Assembly (NCBI GenBank): GCA_037721555.1
Contig: JBBJOI010000011.1
Span: forward strand, 31,895 to 95,894
Length of the DNA stretch: 64,000 nt
From: Gaiellasilicea sp037721555
GTDB taxonomy: Bacteria; Actinomycetota; Thermoleophilia; Gaiellales; Gaiellaceae
Direction: 5' to 3'
Numbering within the stretch: the first letter of the stretch is position 1; each line of letters begins with the position of its first letter. Below the pieces are notes generated by a model. That model was not told the DNA's origin, searched no databases, and saw nothing but the letters and a program-made list of their open reading frames with translations. Made by a program: the position numbers and the translations under genes. Shown piece after piece: positions 27,933 to 38,035 of this stretch.

Positions 27933-29171
27933 ATGCAGAGCCTCAGCAAGCGCACGATCGGCGTGCTTGTGGCAGCGACGGCGCTGCTCGTCGCGATGTT
28001 CGTCATCGCCAGCCCGTCCACCGCCGCCGAGAGCCAGATTCGCGTCTGGACAGACAAGGACCGCAAAGCTGCGGTTGAGAAGGTCGTCGGCGCGTGGGCC
28101 GCCTCAAAGGGTCTCCGAGTCGAGGTTCTGGAGAAGGATTTCGGCAAGATCCGCGACGATCTGAAGACGGTTCAGCCGGAAAGCGCTCCGGATGTGATCA
28201 TCGGCGCGCACGACTGGACCGGGCAGCTCGCGGCCGACGGCCTCGTCTTGCCGCTGTTCCCGACCAAGGCCACCCGGGCGCAGTTCCCGAGCTACGCGCT
28301 CGGCGCCTTCTCATACGGGACGGCGGTGAAGCGGCTCTACGCAGCACCGGTCGCACTGGAGAACATCGCGCTGGTGGTGAACACCAAGCTCGCGAAGGTG
28401 CCGACCACGTTCGCCGAGTTCCAAGCGTCGGCGCTCGCGTTCAAGAAGAAGGCGAAGGGCAATCTCGCTGTCGCGGTGCCGCAGGGCGCAGCCGGTGACG
28501 CCTACCACATGTACCCGTTCTTCTCAGGGCTGGGGGGCTACGTCTTCGGCGTCAACAAGGCAGGCAACCTCGATCCGTCCGACATCGGTGTGGCGAACAA
28601 GACGTTCCTCTCGAACGCTGCGCAGATCGATGCCTGGAACAAGTCGGGCTTCCTCAACTCGAAGATCGATTACGGTGTTGGCAAGGAGTCGTTCCTGAAG
28701 GGCAAGGCCGCCTTCTGGATCACGGGTCCCTGGGAGGCGGACACGCTCCGGACGAGCAAGCTCAAGTACAAGATCGTCCAGGTGCCGGCGAACAAGTTCA
28801 AGTCGGTGCCGTTCCTCGGCGTCCAGGGCTTCATGGTCACGAAGTTCGCCGCCACGCACGGCCTCGAGAGTGCCGCCAAGGACCTCGTCGGCAGCTACAT
28901 GATGCGGCCGGACGGGCAGGCGGCGCTTGCAGCCGCGAACGGTCGCTTCCCGGCCAACATGGTCGCAGGCAAGGCCGTCAAGGATCCCCTCCTCGCGCAG
29001 TTCGGCAAGGCGGGCGTCGGCGGCGTCCCGATGCCGAACATTCCACAGATGTCCAGCGTCTGGAGTGACCTCGCCAGTGCCTGGGTGAAGTCGACGAAGG
29101 GCTCCGGCGCCTCCAAGGCACGCACGGCTTTCGCGACGGCCGCGCGTAACATCGCCAACAAGATCGGCTAA
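27933..29171 (+). CDS. malE: Maltose/maltodextrin ABC transporter substrate-binding protein
   Basis: A 412-aa protein. Its signal peptide (MQSLSKRTIGVLVAATALLV...AS) ends near PSTAAES; no lipobox Cys is seen. The mature protein has the MalE family pattern: IRVWTDKDRKAAVEKVV, PDVIIGAHDWTGQLAADGL, YAAPVALENIALVVNTKL, FLKGKAAFWITGPWE and FLGVQGFMVTKFA. A good ribosome site (GGGGAGAAGGAA) precedes ATG 27933. It captures maltodextrins released by the amylases and delivers them to MalFG. It is first of the rightward operon; a strong hairpin follows it, which could set a higher malE dose than malFG. Confidence 0.93.
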   Translation: MQSLSKRTIGVLVAATALLVAMFVIASPSTAAESQIRVWTDKDRKAAVEKVVGAWAASKGLRVEVLEKDFGKIRDDLKTVQPESAPDVIIGAHDWTGQLAADGLVLPLFPTKATRAQFPSYALGAFSYGTAVKRLYAAPVALENIALVVNTKLAKVPTTFAEFQASALAFKKKAKGNLAVAVPQGAAGDAYHMYPFFSGLGGYVFGVNKAGNLDPSDIGVANKTFLSNAAQIDAWNKSGFLNSKIDYGVGKESFLKGKAAFWITGPWEADTLRTSKLKYKIVQVPANKFKSVPFLGVQGFMVTKFAATHGLESAAKDLVGSYMMRPDGQAALAAANGRFPANMVAGKAVKDPLLAQFGKAGVGGVPMPNIPQMSSVWSDLASAWVKSTKGSGASKARTAFATAARNIANKIG

Positions 29172-29181
29172 ACCCGTAGGG

Positions 29182-29210
29182 CGGCGCCCGGGTAGTCGAC
29201 CCGGGCGCCG
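29182..29210 (+). terminator. malE-malF intergenic hairpin (attenuator-like)
   Basis: A perfect 11-bp stem, CGGCGCCCGGG and CCCGGGCGCCG, with a TAGTCGA loop, followed by TCCTTTCTTC. It stands between malE and malF. It probably lets only part of the transcripts continue, or protects malE mRNA 3' ends, as known for malE in enteric bacteria. Confidence 0.75.
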
Positions 29211-29246
29211 TCCTTTCTTCGTCTCGACGACTTTTCCGGAGGCAGC

Positions 29247-30875
29247 TTGAGTACTGCGACCTCGCCTCTCGAACCGGCACGCGCATCGCGGCTCGGCGCC
29301 GCGTCGGCCGCCGCATGGTCTGCCCCAGCGCGACTGATGGCCGTTTTCTCCGGCACGGTCGGTCTAGGGATCAAGATCGCGCTGCTCGCGGCGGTGAACG
29401 GAGTCGCGGTCTGGGGCGGCACCGTGCTCGCCGCGGAGGAGAAGTGGCTCGCGCTCGGCGTCCTGGTGGCAGCCACGGTCGCGATCGACCTGATCTATCT
29501 CTCGCCGCGCCGGGCGATCCCGCTCAAGTTCCTCGTCCCGGGGACGGTCTTCCTTGTTGCCTTCCAGATCGTGCCGATCGTCTACAACGTCAATGTCGGC
29601 TTCACGAACTGGTCGACCGGCCACATTCTCGTCAAGAGCGAGGCGATCGCAGGCATCCAGCGCAACTCGCTCGGTCCTCCCCCGGAGGGGGCGGCGTATG
29701 CGATGGCGCCCGCTCGGGACGCGGGCGGCAACCTCGTTCTCCTCCTTGTCGACGACACGACCGGGGATCAGTTCGTCGGGAGCCACGGCGGCCTCGAACC
29801 GCTAGATAGGGAGACCTTGAAGCTCGGCGAGTTCGGCACGATCGAGGCCGCGCCGAGCGGATACACGCTCGTCAAGGGCGCCGAGCTGCTCCGGCTCGAC
29901 ACCCAGCTTTCGAGCTTCACGGTCCCGACCGAGTCCGGCGCGATCAGATCGGAAGGAACCGAAGCGGCGCTCGAGCTAGCGCCCACACTCCGGTACGACC
30001 GGGTCCGGGACACGTTCACGAGGACCGAGGACGGGACGGTGTTCAGGGACAACAGGAGGGGAGCGTACGTCGCCGCGGGCGGGGAGGAGCTCGAGCCGGG
30101 CTGGCGCACAAACATCGGCCTGGCCAACTTCAGCGCCGTCCTCACCGACCCGCTGATCCGGGAGCCGTTCCTGCGCGTCTTCGCCTGGACCTTTGTCTTC
30201 GCGGCCTCGATCGTGCTCGTCTCATTCGTGCTGGGGCTCTTCCTGGCGATCGTCCTGAACAAGCCGACGTTGCGCTTCCGGCGCGGCTACCAGGTGGTGC
30301 TGATCGTGCCTTACGCGCTGCCGGCGTTTCTCGCCGTGCTCGTCTGGGGCGGCCTCTTGAACGACGACTTCGGGGTCGTCAACAACGCCCTCCACACCTC
30401 TATCCCCTGGCTCTTCGACCCCTGGTGGGCGCGGGTCTCGGTGATCGCCGTCAGCGTCTGGCTGACCGTGCCCTACTTCCTCCTCGTCTCGCTCGGCGCG
30501 CTGCAATCCATTCCGAGCGAGCTCGTCGAGGCTGCGCGCGTCGACGGAGGTGGCCCCGGGGCGATTCTGCGGCGGGTGACGCTGCCGCTCCTGCTCGTGG
30601 TGGTGGCGCCGCTGATGATCGCCTCCTTTGCGCTCAACTTCAACAACTTCGTCAACATCTACCTGCTGACCGCGGGAGGCCCGCCGGCGGAAGATCAATC
30701 CGTCGCCGGCGCCACCGACATCCTGATCACCTACACCTACAAGCTCGCGTTCGAGGCCGGGAAGGGAAACGACTTCGGCCTCGCGTGCGCCGTCTCGATC
30801 TTCATCTTCATGATCGTCGCCTCGATCTCTGGTGCGGCCTTCTGGAAGACCGGCTCCCTGGAGAACGTGCGCTGA
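29247..30875 (+). CDS. malF: Maltodextrin ABC transporter permease MalF
   Basis: A 542-aa integral membrane protein. N-terminal TM helices (~30-90, 90-115) are followed by a long extracytoplasmic domain (~115-300, the MalF P2-like insertion), then a six-helix permease core with the EAA loop LVEAARVDGGGPGAILRRVT that docks on MalK. A TTG start follows GGAGGCAG. The malG frame begins at its stop. Confidence 0.92.
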   Translation: MSTATSPLEPARASRLGAASAAAWSAPARLMAVFSGTVGLGIKIALLAAVNGVAVWGGTVLAAEEKWLALGVLVAATVAIDLIYLSPRRAIPLKFLVPGTVFLVAFQIVPIVYNVNVGFTNWSTGHILVKSEAIAGIQRNSLGPPPEGAAYAMAPARDAGGNLVLLLVDDTTGDQFVGSHGGLEPLDRETLKLGEFGTIEAAPSGYTLVKGAELLRLDTQLSSFTVPTESGAIRSEGTEAALELAPTLRYDRVRDTFTRTEDGTVFRDNRRGAYVAAGGEELEPGWRTNIGLANFSAVLTDPLIREPFLRVFAWTFVFAASIVLVSFVLGLFLAIVLNKPTLRFRRGYQVVLIVPYALPAFLAVLVWGGLLNDDFGVVNNALHTSIPWLFDPWWARVSVIAVSVWLTVPYFLLVSLGALQSIPSELVEAARVDGGGPGAILRRVTLPLLLVVVAPLMIASFALNFNNFVNIYLLTAGGPPAEDQSVAGATDILITYTYKLAFEAGKGNDFGLACAVSIFIFMIVASISGAAFWKTGSLENVR

Positions 30876-30901
30876 CAACGCACGAGCAGACCCTCGAGCG
30901 A

Positions 30902-31813
30902 GTGGAACCGCGGGCAACCGACCGGCGCGGGTTGCCGCGGCCGAGCCTCGCGGGTGACTGGTGGCGGCACCTGATCGCGCTGGCCGCCTGCTTCATCGCC
31001 GTCTTCCCGGTGCTCTATGTGGCGTCGGCGGCGTTCAACGCCGACCAGTCGCTCGGCGGCACCAACCTGATCCCGCGCAGCCTGACGCTCGAGAACTTCC
31101 GGGAGCTGCTCTCGCCCGACCCGGCCAAGAGCCAGCTCCAATCGTCGACCTCACACTACGTGCGTTGGCTCGGAAACTCACTGATCGTCGCGCTCACAAC
31201 GTCCGTTCTCACCGTCCTTCTCGGCGCGCTTGCCGCCTACGCCTTCAGCCGTTTCCGTTTCCGCGGGCGGCGACTGGGGTTGCTCTCGCTCCTGCTGATC
31301 CAGATGTTCCCGCAGCTGCTCGCGCTTGTCGCGATCTACCTGATTCTGCTCAGAACCGGTGACGTCTTCCCGTTCATGGGGCTCGACACGAGAACCGGCC
31401 TGATCCTCGTCTACCTCGGCGGGGTGATGGGGATCAACACCTGGCTCCTGAAGGGCTTCTTCGACACGATCCCGACCGAGCTCGACGAGTCCGCACGCGT
31501 GGACGGCGCGACCCCTGCCCAGGTCTTCTGGGGGGTCGTGCTCCCGCTCGCGTTGCCGATCCTCGCGGTGATCGGGATCCTCTCGTTCGTCGGTACGTTC
31601 AACGAGTACGTGCTCGCCAGCGCCCTGTTGCAGTCGAACGAGAACTTCACGCTCCCGCTGGGGTTGCGCGGCTACATCGATAAGCAGTACACGGAGCACT
31701 GGGGGCCGTTCGCGGCCGGGGTTCTGCTCGCCGGGGTTCCGATCATGGTCATCTTCATGTCTTTGCAGCGTTTCATCGTCTCGGGGCTGACGCAGGGCTC
31801 GGTGAAGGGGTGA
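30902..31813 (+). CDS. malG: Maltodextrin ABC transporter permease MalG
   Basis: A 303-aa permease. TM1 is IALAACFIAVFPVLYVASAA, and the EAA loop (ELDESARVDGATPAQVFWGV) is near residue 195. The end ...SGLTQGSVKG is typical of MalG. I use GTG 30902. The frame is open up to a CTG at 30872 that overlaps the malF stop (CTGA) and has GGAG upstream, so a non-standard start there is possible. Its stop overlaps the next gene by 4 bases (GTGA). Confidence 0.9.
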   Translation: MEPRATDRRGLPRPSLAGDWWRHLIALAACFIAVFPVLYVASAAFNADQSLGGTNLIPRSLTLENFRELLSPDPAKSQLQSSTSHYVRWLGNSLIVALTTSVLTVLLGALAAYAFSRFRFRGRRLGLLSLLLIQMFPQLLALVAIYLILLRTGDVFPFMGLDTRTGLILVYLGGVMGINTWLLKGFFDTIPTELDESARVDGATPAQVFWGVVLPLALPILAVIGILSFVGTFNEYVLASALLQSNENFTLPLGLRGYIDKQYTEHWGPFAAGVLLAGVPIMVIFMSLQRFIVSGLTQGSVKG

Positions 31814-33621
31814 GCGCGATCGAGGTGCGCGCTTCGGCCGGCCTGCTCGACCGGCCCCACCACGACGGCTCGGCCGGCTATCTGCTCGAGCGGCCCGACG
31901 AGCTCGGCGGTAAGGCGACCGTCCGGCTGCGGGTGCCGAGGGCGAGCGCGCCCGAGGCGGTCGTCCTGCGCACCGTGCGCGACGGCGAGCCGCACTCGGT
32001 GCGCGCGGTGATCGACGAGGAGAACGAGACGGAGACGTGGTGGCGCGCGAGCTTCCCAGTCACCAACCCGTCCACCTGTTACCGCTGGTTGCTCTCGGGA
32101 GGGCCGCTCGGCTACGCCTGGGCGAACGGGCGCGGCCTGTACGGCCGTGACGTCACCGACTCGAACGACTTCGTTCTCCCGATCGACCGCGGCGGCCCCG
32201 ATTGGCATCTGGAGTCCGTCGTCTACGAGATCTTCCCAGACCGGTTCGCACGCGGAGGAGTCGAAGCCGAGGTGCCGGGCTGGGCAGTTCCCCGCGAATG
32301 GGGCGAGCTCCCGACCGGGCGCGGCTCCCAGACACCCTACGAGTGGTTCGGCGGTGACCTGCGCGGGATCGAGCAGCAGCTCGACCACATTGAGTCGCTC
32401 AGCGCGAACGTCCTCTACCTGACGCCCATGTTCCCGGCGGGGAGCACTCACCGCTACAACGCGAGCTCCTTCGACCGGATCGATCCGCTGCTCGGCGGGA
32501 ATGAGGCACTCGACTCACTCCTGCAAGCGGCACACGGGCGCGGGCTCCGCGTGCTCGGCGATCTAACCCTCAACCACACCGGCGACAGGCACGAATGGTT
32601 CCTGGGCGAGCGCTCCTTCTACTACTTCGACGACGGGCTACCGAACGGGTACGCGGACTGGCTCGGGGTCGGGACGCTGCCGAAGCTGAACTGGAGCTCG
32701 CCGGAGCTGCGAGACCGGATGACGTGCGTCGTTCGCCGCTGGCTCGACGCTGGCCTCGACGGCTGGCGGATCGACGTCGCGAACATGACCGGCAGGCACG
32801 GAGACTCCGAGCACGCCCACGAGGTCGCACGGCTCGTTCGGAGCCAGCTGGAGCCCGACGAGCTTCTCGTTGCCGAGCACGGGCACGACTTCCGCAGCGA
32901 CCTCGCCAGCGGCGGCTGGCACGGCGCCATGAACTACGCCGGCTTCCTGCGTCCGGTCTGGCAATGGCTGCGCCGAGACGAGCTGCCCGAGGAGCTGCGC
33001 AGCCGCTTCTGGGGCACCCCGGTCGGTCTCCCACGTCTCGGCGGCGAGGCGGTCGCGGCCTCGATGCAGGCGTTTCGGGCGGGGGTTCCTTGGCAGTCGC
33101 TGCTCCACTCGTGGACGCTCCTCGACAGCCACGACACGGCCCGCTTCAGAACCGTCGCCGGCTCGCGCGAGCGGCACGAGGTCGGGATCGGGCTCCAGAC
33201 AACGATGCCCGGCGTGCCGATGGTCTTCGCAGGCGACGAGCTCGGGCTCGAAGGCGAATGGGGCGAGGACGCACGCCGGACGATCCACTGGAACCGCCCC
33301 GCGGAATGGGACGAGCGCCTCCTCGAGATCTACCGTCGGCTGCTCACGCTCCGCCGGTCATCGCCGGCGCTCGCTCGGGGTGGCCTCCGGCACGCCTGGA
33401 TCGGCGAGGACGCGATCGCGTACCTCCGCGAGACCGAAGAAGAGCGCCTCCTCTGCCTCGCAGCGCGCGCGTCGCACCCCCCGATTCGACTCGCGCTCGC
33501 CGCGCTCGGCGCCGGCGAGCTGGAGACTGTCTACGGCGGTGAGGCAAGCTGCGCCGCCGGCACCGCGACGCTGCCAGGAGACGGCCCGGCCTTCCACGTC
33601 TGGAGGCTCCGCGATGGCTGA
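31810..33621 (+). CDS. Cytoplasmic GH13 enzyme (neopullulanase/maltodextrin glucosidase-like)
   Basis: A 603-aa protein with no signal peptide. The N-terminal ~120 residues look like a CBM34-type beta domain. GH13 motifs follow: DLTLNH (251-256), GWRIDVANM (nucleophile Asp322), VAEHGHD (Glu356) and LLDSHDTARF (Asp442). YEIFPDRFARGG and WFGGDLRGI are typical of the neopullulanase/maltogenic amylase/cyclomaltodextrinase group. Its place between malG and malK, with a GTGA overlap at the front and 8 bases shared with malK at the back, says it hydrolyses imported dextrins inside the cell. Confidence 0.92.
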   Translation: MSAIEVRASAGLLDRPHHDGSAGYLLERPDELGGKATVRLRVPRASAPEAVVLRTVRDGEPHSVRAVIDEENETETWWRASFPVTNPSTCYRWLLSGGPLGYAWANGRGLYGRDVTDSNDFVLPIDRGGPDWHLESVVYEIFPDRFARGGVEAEVPGWAVPREWGELPTGRGSQTPYEWFGGDLRGIEQQLDHIESLSANVLYLTPMFPAGSTHRYNASSFDRIDPLLGGNEALDSLLQAAHGRGLRVLGDLTLNHTGDRHEWFLGERSFYYFDDGLPNGYADWLGVGTLPKLNWSSPELRDRMTCVVRRWLDAGLDGWRIDVANMTGRHGDSEHAHEVARLVRSQLEPDELLVAEHGHDFRSDLASGGWHGAMNYAGFLRPVWQWLRRDELPEELRSRFWGTPVGLPRLGGEAVAASMQAFRAGVPWQSLLHSWTLLDSHDTARFRTVAGSRERHEVGIGLQTTMPGVPMVFAGDELGLEGEWGEDARRTIHWNRPAEWDERLLEIYRRLLTLRRSSPALARGGLRHAWIGEDAIAYLRETEEERLLCLAARASHPPIRLALAALGAGELETVYGGEASCAAGTATLPGDGPAFHVWRLRDG

Positions 33622-34798
33622 GGTCGTCTTCACCGATGTCGACAAGGTCTATCCGAACGGCGTCCACGCAGTCCAGGAACTGAACCTGGAGGTCGGCGAC
33701 GGCGAGTTCCTCGTCCTCGTCGGCCCCTCCGGTTGCGGCAAGACGACTGCTCTCCGAATGGTGGCCGGACTGGAGGAGATTTCGGGCGGGACGATGTCGA
33801 TCGGCGGCAAGGTCGTGAACAAGCTCTCGCCGAAGGAGCGCGATATCGCGATGGTCTTCCAGAACTACGCGCTCTACCCACACCTCTCCGTCGCAGACAA
33901 CATCGCGTTCGGTCTACGGCTGCGCAAAGAGCCCAGGAAGGTGATCGAGGAACGCGTCGCCTGGGCCGCGAAGATGCTCGACCTGACCCCGTACCTTGCC
34001 CGCCGACCGAAAGAGCTTTCGGGTGGGCAGCGGCAGCGGGTCGCGATGGGTCGGGCGATCGTCCGCCACCCCCAGGCCTTCCTGATGGACGAGCCGCTCT
34101 CGAACCTCGACGCCAAGCTCCGCGTCCAGATGCGCGCCGACATCTCGAAGCTGCAGCGCGACCTCGGCACGACGACGATCTACGTCACGCACGATCAGGT
34201 CGAGGCGATGACGATGGGCGACCGCGTCGCCGTGATGAGCGCCGGCGTCCTGCAGCAGGTCGACACGCCACAGCGGCTCTATGACCAACCGGCGAACCTC
34301 TTCGTCGCCGGCTTCATCGGGACGCCGCCGATGAACCTGATCGAGGCCGACGTGATCGTCGAAGGCGACTCGGTCATCGTCGTGATCGGCCCGCAGCGGC
34401 TTCCTGTATCCGACGCGGGGCTGAAGCGGTACCCAGGGCTACGCCGGGCGAGCGGCCGGCGCGTGATCGTCGGCCTCCGCGCCGGCGACCTCCACCTCGC
34501 CAGCGACCGCCCGAATCTTCCGACGGTGACCGCACGGCTCGAGATGCTCGAGGCGCTCGGCTCCGAGTCGATCGCCTACTTCCGGATCGACGCGATGGCG
34601 ATCCGACCGGAGGGGGTCGACGAGGAGCTCGACGAGGAGATGGACGGCGAGGGTGTGACGGCTGCGCGGCCGAACCTCGTCGTCTCGGTCCCGGCCGAGG
34701 CGGCATACGCGCTCCGGCTCGACACCGACGTTCCGCTCGCGCTCGACACTGGGAAGCTGCACGCGTTCGACCCGGAGACGGGTGAGCCGCTCCGCTAA
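33614..34798 (+). CDS. malK: Maltodextrin ABC transporter ATPase MalK
   Basis: A 394-aa protein with Walker A GPSGCGKTT (37-45), Q-loop FQNYALYPH (~82-90), signature LSGGQ (135-139), Walker B AFLMDEPLSNLD (~153-164) and H-loop THD. The C-terminal MalK/UgpC regulatory (OB-fold) domain begins FVAGFIGTPPMNLIE. An acidic insertion (EELDEEMDGE) lies near 330. The ATG lies inside the 3' end of the GH13 gene and its own stop lies inside the next gene. Rather than being a separate shared ATPase gene elsewhere, it sits in the operon. Confidence 0.93.
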   Translation: MAEVVFTDVDKVYPNGVHAVQELNLEVGDGEFLVLVGPSGCGKTTALRMVAGLEEISGGTMSIGGKVVNKLSPKERDIAMVFQNYALYPHLSVADNIAFGLRLRKEPRKVIEERVAWAAKMLDLTPYLARRPKELSGGQRQRVAMGRAIVRHPQAFLMDEPLSNLDAKLRVQMRADISKLQRDLGTTTIYVTHDQVEAMTMGDRVAVMSAGVLQQVDTPQRLYDQPANLFVAGFIGTPPMNLIEADVIVEGDSVIVVIGPQRLPVSDAGLKRYPGLRRASGRRVIVGLRAGDLHLASDRPNLPTVTARLEMLEALGSESIAYFRIDAMAIRPEGVDEELDEEMDGEGVTAARPNLVVSVPAEAAYALRLDTDVPLALDTGKLHAFDPETGEPLR

Positions 34799-36896
34799 GG
34801 CGCTCCTTGCGCTCGCGCTGCCGGCCCTCCTCGCCGGCGCCGCAGGTGCGGCCTCGGACGCGCCACCCGCCGCGCCCTCGGGAGCGGCGCTGGCTGCTCT
34901 CTCGCAGCCGCCCCTCCGCACCTCGATCGCGTCACAGCGCATCTACTTGGTCATGCCCGACCGCTACGCAAACGGCGACCCCGCGAACGACCGGGGCGGC
35001 CTGAACGGCGCCCGCACAGTCACGGGCTATGACCCCACCGCCAGCGGCTGGTACCACGGCGGCGACCTGAAGGGCCTGACCGGCGACTGCGCCGATCCGA
35101 GCCGCGGCATCGCCCGGATCAAAGCGCTCGGCTTCACCGCCATCTGGCTGACGCCGCCCTTCGCGCAGAAGACAGTTCAAGGCGACAGCGCCGCCTACCA
35201 CGGCTACTGGATCCGAGACTTCACCTCCGTCGACCCGCACCTCGGCACCGAACAGGACTTCGCCGCGCTCGTCGCCTGCGCGCACCGCCTCGGGCTCAAG
35301 GTCTACCTCGACGTCGTCGTCAACCACACAGCCGACGTGATCACACCCACCGGCTCCGGCTACTCCACTGCGCCCTACCGCGACTGCCGGGGCAGGCGCT
35401 TCGACCCGAGCCGCTACGCCGGGCGGAAGTCGTTCCCCTGCCTGCGGCCGGCCTCGATGCCCCGCGTCCCCGTCCTCCTCGCCGCCGACCGCGGAACGAA
35501 GAAGCCCGGCTGGCTGAACGACCCGCTCCGCTACCACAACCGCGGCGACATCGCCTTCGACTCCTGCAGCCAGACGTGCCTCGAGCAAGGCGACTTCTTC
35601 GGGCTCGACGACCTCTTCACCGAGCAACCACGAGTCGTGAACGGACTCGCCGACATCTACGCGTCCTGGATCGCGCGCTACAAGGTCGACGGCTTCCGGA
35701 TCGACACCGCCAAACACGTGAACGCCGCCTTCTTCAAGCTCTGGCTGCCCAAGATCCGCGCGGCCGCCCGAGCGGCCGGAGTCACGGACTTCGAGCTCTT
35801 CGGCGAGGTCTTCCAGACCGACGCGATCGACCTCTCCCGCTACGTCCGGACCCGCGGGCTCCCGAACGTGCTCGACTTCCCCTTCCAGGACGCAGCCGTG
35901 CGCTTCGCAGGAGGCAGCGCCGGCGCGCGCGGACTCTCGGCTCGACTCGCCGACGACGACTACTTCCGCACCTCGAACGGGATCGCACCCACGCCACCGA
36001 CCTTCCTCGGCAACCACGACATCGGCAGAGCGGCACAGCAGATCGCCTCCCAATCCGGGACAACCGGTGCAGCACTGCTCGCGCGCGTCCAGCTGGGGAA
36101 CGACCTCCTGTACCTCCTTCGCGGCGCACCCGTCGTCCTCTACGGCGACGAGATCGGGATCATCGGCCGCGGCGGCGACAAGGCCGCACGGCAAGACCTC
36201 TTCCCGACCCAGGTCGCCGAGTGGCGAACCCAAACCCGGGTCGGATCCGCCCCGATCGGGACGGGCTCCTCGTTCGACGCCAAGAGCCCGATCGCGGCGC
36301 GGCTGCAGACGCTAGCGACATTGCGGGACGCCCATCCCGCCCTCTCTACTGGCGCCTCGATCGTCCGACACGCCGTCCGCAACGTGCTCGTGGTCAGCCG
36401 GATCGACGCCGACGCCCGGCACGAGTACGTGACGGCGTTCAACTCCGGGACGACCGTCGCCAAGATCACCATCGCGACCGCAACCCCGTCCTCGCCGTGG
36501 ACGCCGTTACTCGGGACGAGGACAGCCACCACCGACTCTGCCGGCCGCGCAACCATCACCCTACCGCCGCTCTCCTCGCTGCTCCTACGCGCCGACACCA
36601 AGTTGACGGCGACGAAACCGACTGCGCCCTCTGTCTCGGCGGCCGCGGACGACCTGACCGACTACGTGCGACTCACAGCCACCGCCGGGCGGCGGCCGAT
36701 CAGCGTCGCCTTCGCCGTCCGTCGCGCGAACGGAGCATGGCGCAGGCTCGCAGTCGACGACTCACCTCCCTACCGAGCGTTCCTCGATCCGGCCCACTAC
36801 CGCCGCAAGGAACCCGCCCACGTCGTCGCTGTCGCGCGCGCACTCGACGGCTCGACTGCCGCCTCCCCCGTCACCTCCGTAACCCCACGGCGGTAG
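34782..36896 (+). CDS. Second secreted GH13 alpha-amylase
   Basis: A 704-aa protein from a GTG start overlapping malK by 17 bases. Its signal peptide is SAKALLALALPALLAGAAGA. GH13 motifs are DVVVNHT (~178-183), DGFRIDTAKH (nucleophile Asp308), FELFGEVF (Glu342) and TFLGNHD (Asp412). Calcium-site-like GDPANDRGG and NGLADIYASW occur as in other extracellular alpha-amylases. Cysteine pairs in the B region (DCRGRR, FPCL, DSCSQTC) suggest disulphides. The last ~110 residues form a beta domain without an obvious CBM20. It is the last gene of the operon; no strong hairpin follows. Confidence 0.92.
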   Translation: MSRSAKALLALALPALLAGAAGAASDAPPAAPSGAALAALSQPPLRTSIASQRIYLVMPDRYANGDPANDRGGLNGARTVTGYDPTASGWYHGGDLKGLTGDCADPSRGIARIKALGFTAIWLTPPFAQKTVQGDSAAYHGYWIRDFTSVDPHLGTEQDFAALVACAHRLGLKVYLDVVVNHTADVITPTGSGYSTAPYRDCRGRRFDPSRYAGRKSFPCLRPASMPRVPVLLAADRGTKKPGWLNDPLRYHNRGDIAFDSCSQTCLEQGDFFGLDDLFTEQPRVVNGLADIYASWIARYKVDGFRIDTAKHVNAAFFKLWLPKIRAAARAAGVTDFELFGEVFQTDAIDLSRYVRTRGLPNVLDFPFQDAAVRFAGGSAGARGLSARLADDDYFRTSNGIAPTPPTFLGNHDIGRAAQQIASQSGTTGAALLARVQLGNDLLYLLRGAPVVLYGDEIGIIGRGGDKAARQDLFPTQVAEWRTQTRVGSAPIGTGSSFDAKSPIAARLQTLATLRDAHPALSTGASIVRHAVRNVLVVSRIDADARHEYVTAFNSGTTVAKITIATATPSSPWTPLLGTRTATTDSAGRATITLPPLSSLLLRADTKLTATKPTAPSVSAAADDLTDYVRLTATAGRRPISVAFAVRRANGAWRRLAVDDSPPYRAFLDPAHYRRKEPAHVVAVARALDGSTAASPVTSVTPRR

Positions 36897-37003
36897 GCGA
36901 GTCGGGCCTGCTCCGTCATGTCCCGTCCTCCGGCACTCGCAGTCCCGATGTCGAGCGTGTCAACACGGGATCCTTGACGGAGTCCGACGATCCACGTCTG
37001 ACC

Positions 37004-37874
37004 TTGGCGCAAGTGGTGGCCCGACAACAACGCCAGCTTCAACATCAACACGACCGCCCAATGGGAGGCAGTCAAGACGATCGTCATACCGACCTCGCGC
37101 AGTTCCTGGCGCGCCGTCAAGAAGGAGCTGAAGGCGCGCAAGGACGAGGGCGCCGAGCTCGAGGGCGTGCCCCAGCTTGGCGAGGCGCTCGGCGAGATCG
37201 CCCCAGATCCTGCTCAACGTCGGCGAGAGCCACCGCCAGGCGATCCGCCAGCTGGTCAAGAAGCTGCCGAAGCAACGGGAGCTCGCCTTTCGGCAGCTGG
37301 CCGAGCTCATGGAGGAGCTGACTGTCGGCCAGATCGCCGCGTGGTGACGAACGAGGTCACGCGGCGTGTCGGCCTCCTCACGCTCTTCCGCGAGCAGGTG
37401 CTCGACGAGCGCACCTACGAGATCACCGGCGACAAGTCGATCCACCGCCTGCTCGGACGCGCGATGTGGATCGTCGATGAACGCTAATGGCTGATGCACA
37501 GCAACAAGCAGCTGCGGACGGTCGTGACCAAGCAGCTCGAGAAAGAGGACGCGAAGTACAAGATGAAGTGGCCCGACTTCGTCTGCGGGGCGGTCGACAA
37601 GAAGCTGATCATCATCGAGATCAAGCGGCCGTCGCACAAGCTCGACGTCGACGACCTCAACCAGCTCGAACGCTACGTCGTCCTCTGTAACAAGTACGAC
37701 GACGACCACACGTCGTTTGAGGCGATGTTGGTCAGTCACGAGCAGACGGACGAGCTACGTCAAACGATGAAGGTCCGTAAGGAGACCTTCAAGGTGCGGA
37801 CCTATACCCAGCTTGTCAGCGATACCGAGCGCCGGTACAAGAACTACCTCGATGTGCTCGGCGAGAGTGCCTAG
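37004..37874 (+). pseudogene. C-terminal remnant of a Shedu/DUF4263-like nuclease, frameshifted and with in-frame TAA
   Basis: The coding trail is SFNINTTAQWEAVKTIVIPT; after a shift at ~37195, ILLNVGESHRQAIRQLVKKL; after a shift back at ~37345, VTRRVGLLTLFREQVLDE; then IHRLLGRAMWIVDER-TAA-WLMHSNKQ (stop at 37485, where Tyr is expected) and the intact tail. The tail holds WPDFVCG..DKKLIIIEIKRPS, a D...ExK nuclease motif with the 'IEIKRP' seen in Shedu-type nucleases. The last 126 codons (37494-37874) remain open on their own. The N-terminal part of the original gene is gone. Confidence 0.55.
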
Positions 37875-38035
37875 TCCGCTGGCGAGCTGCGTCTGTGCGC
37901 TCGTCGGGCACGAGCGTCCGAGATCTGCAGTTCGTCCGGATCCTCTGCCGGGGGACAACTAGCTGCGACGCCGTCTCAGCCGGAGCTTAAAGACGCCGCG
38001 GACTCATTCCTCGCATTGCCGCTGGCCGATTCGCC

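Noticed and set aside
35576..37321. 581-codon frame overlapping the second amylase
   Set aside because: Arg/Pro-rich out-of-frame shadow of the GH13 gene.
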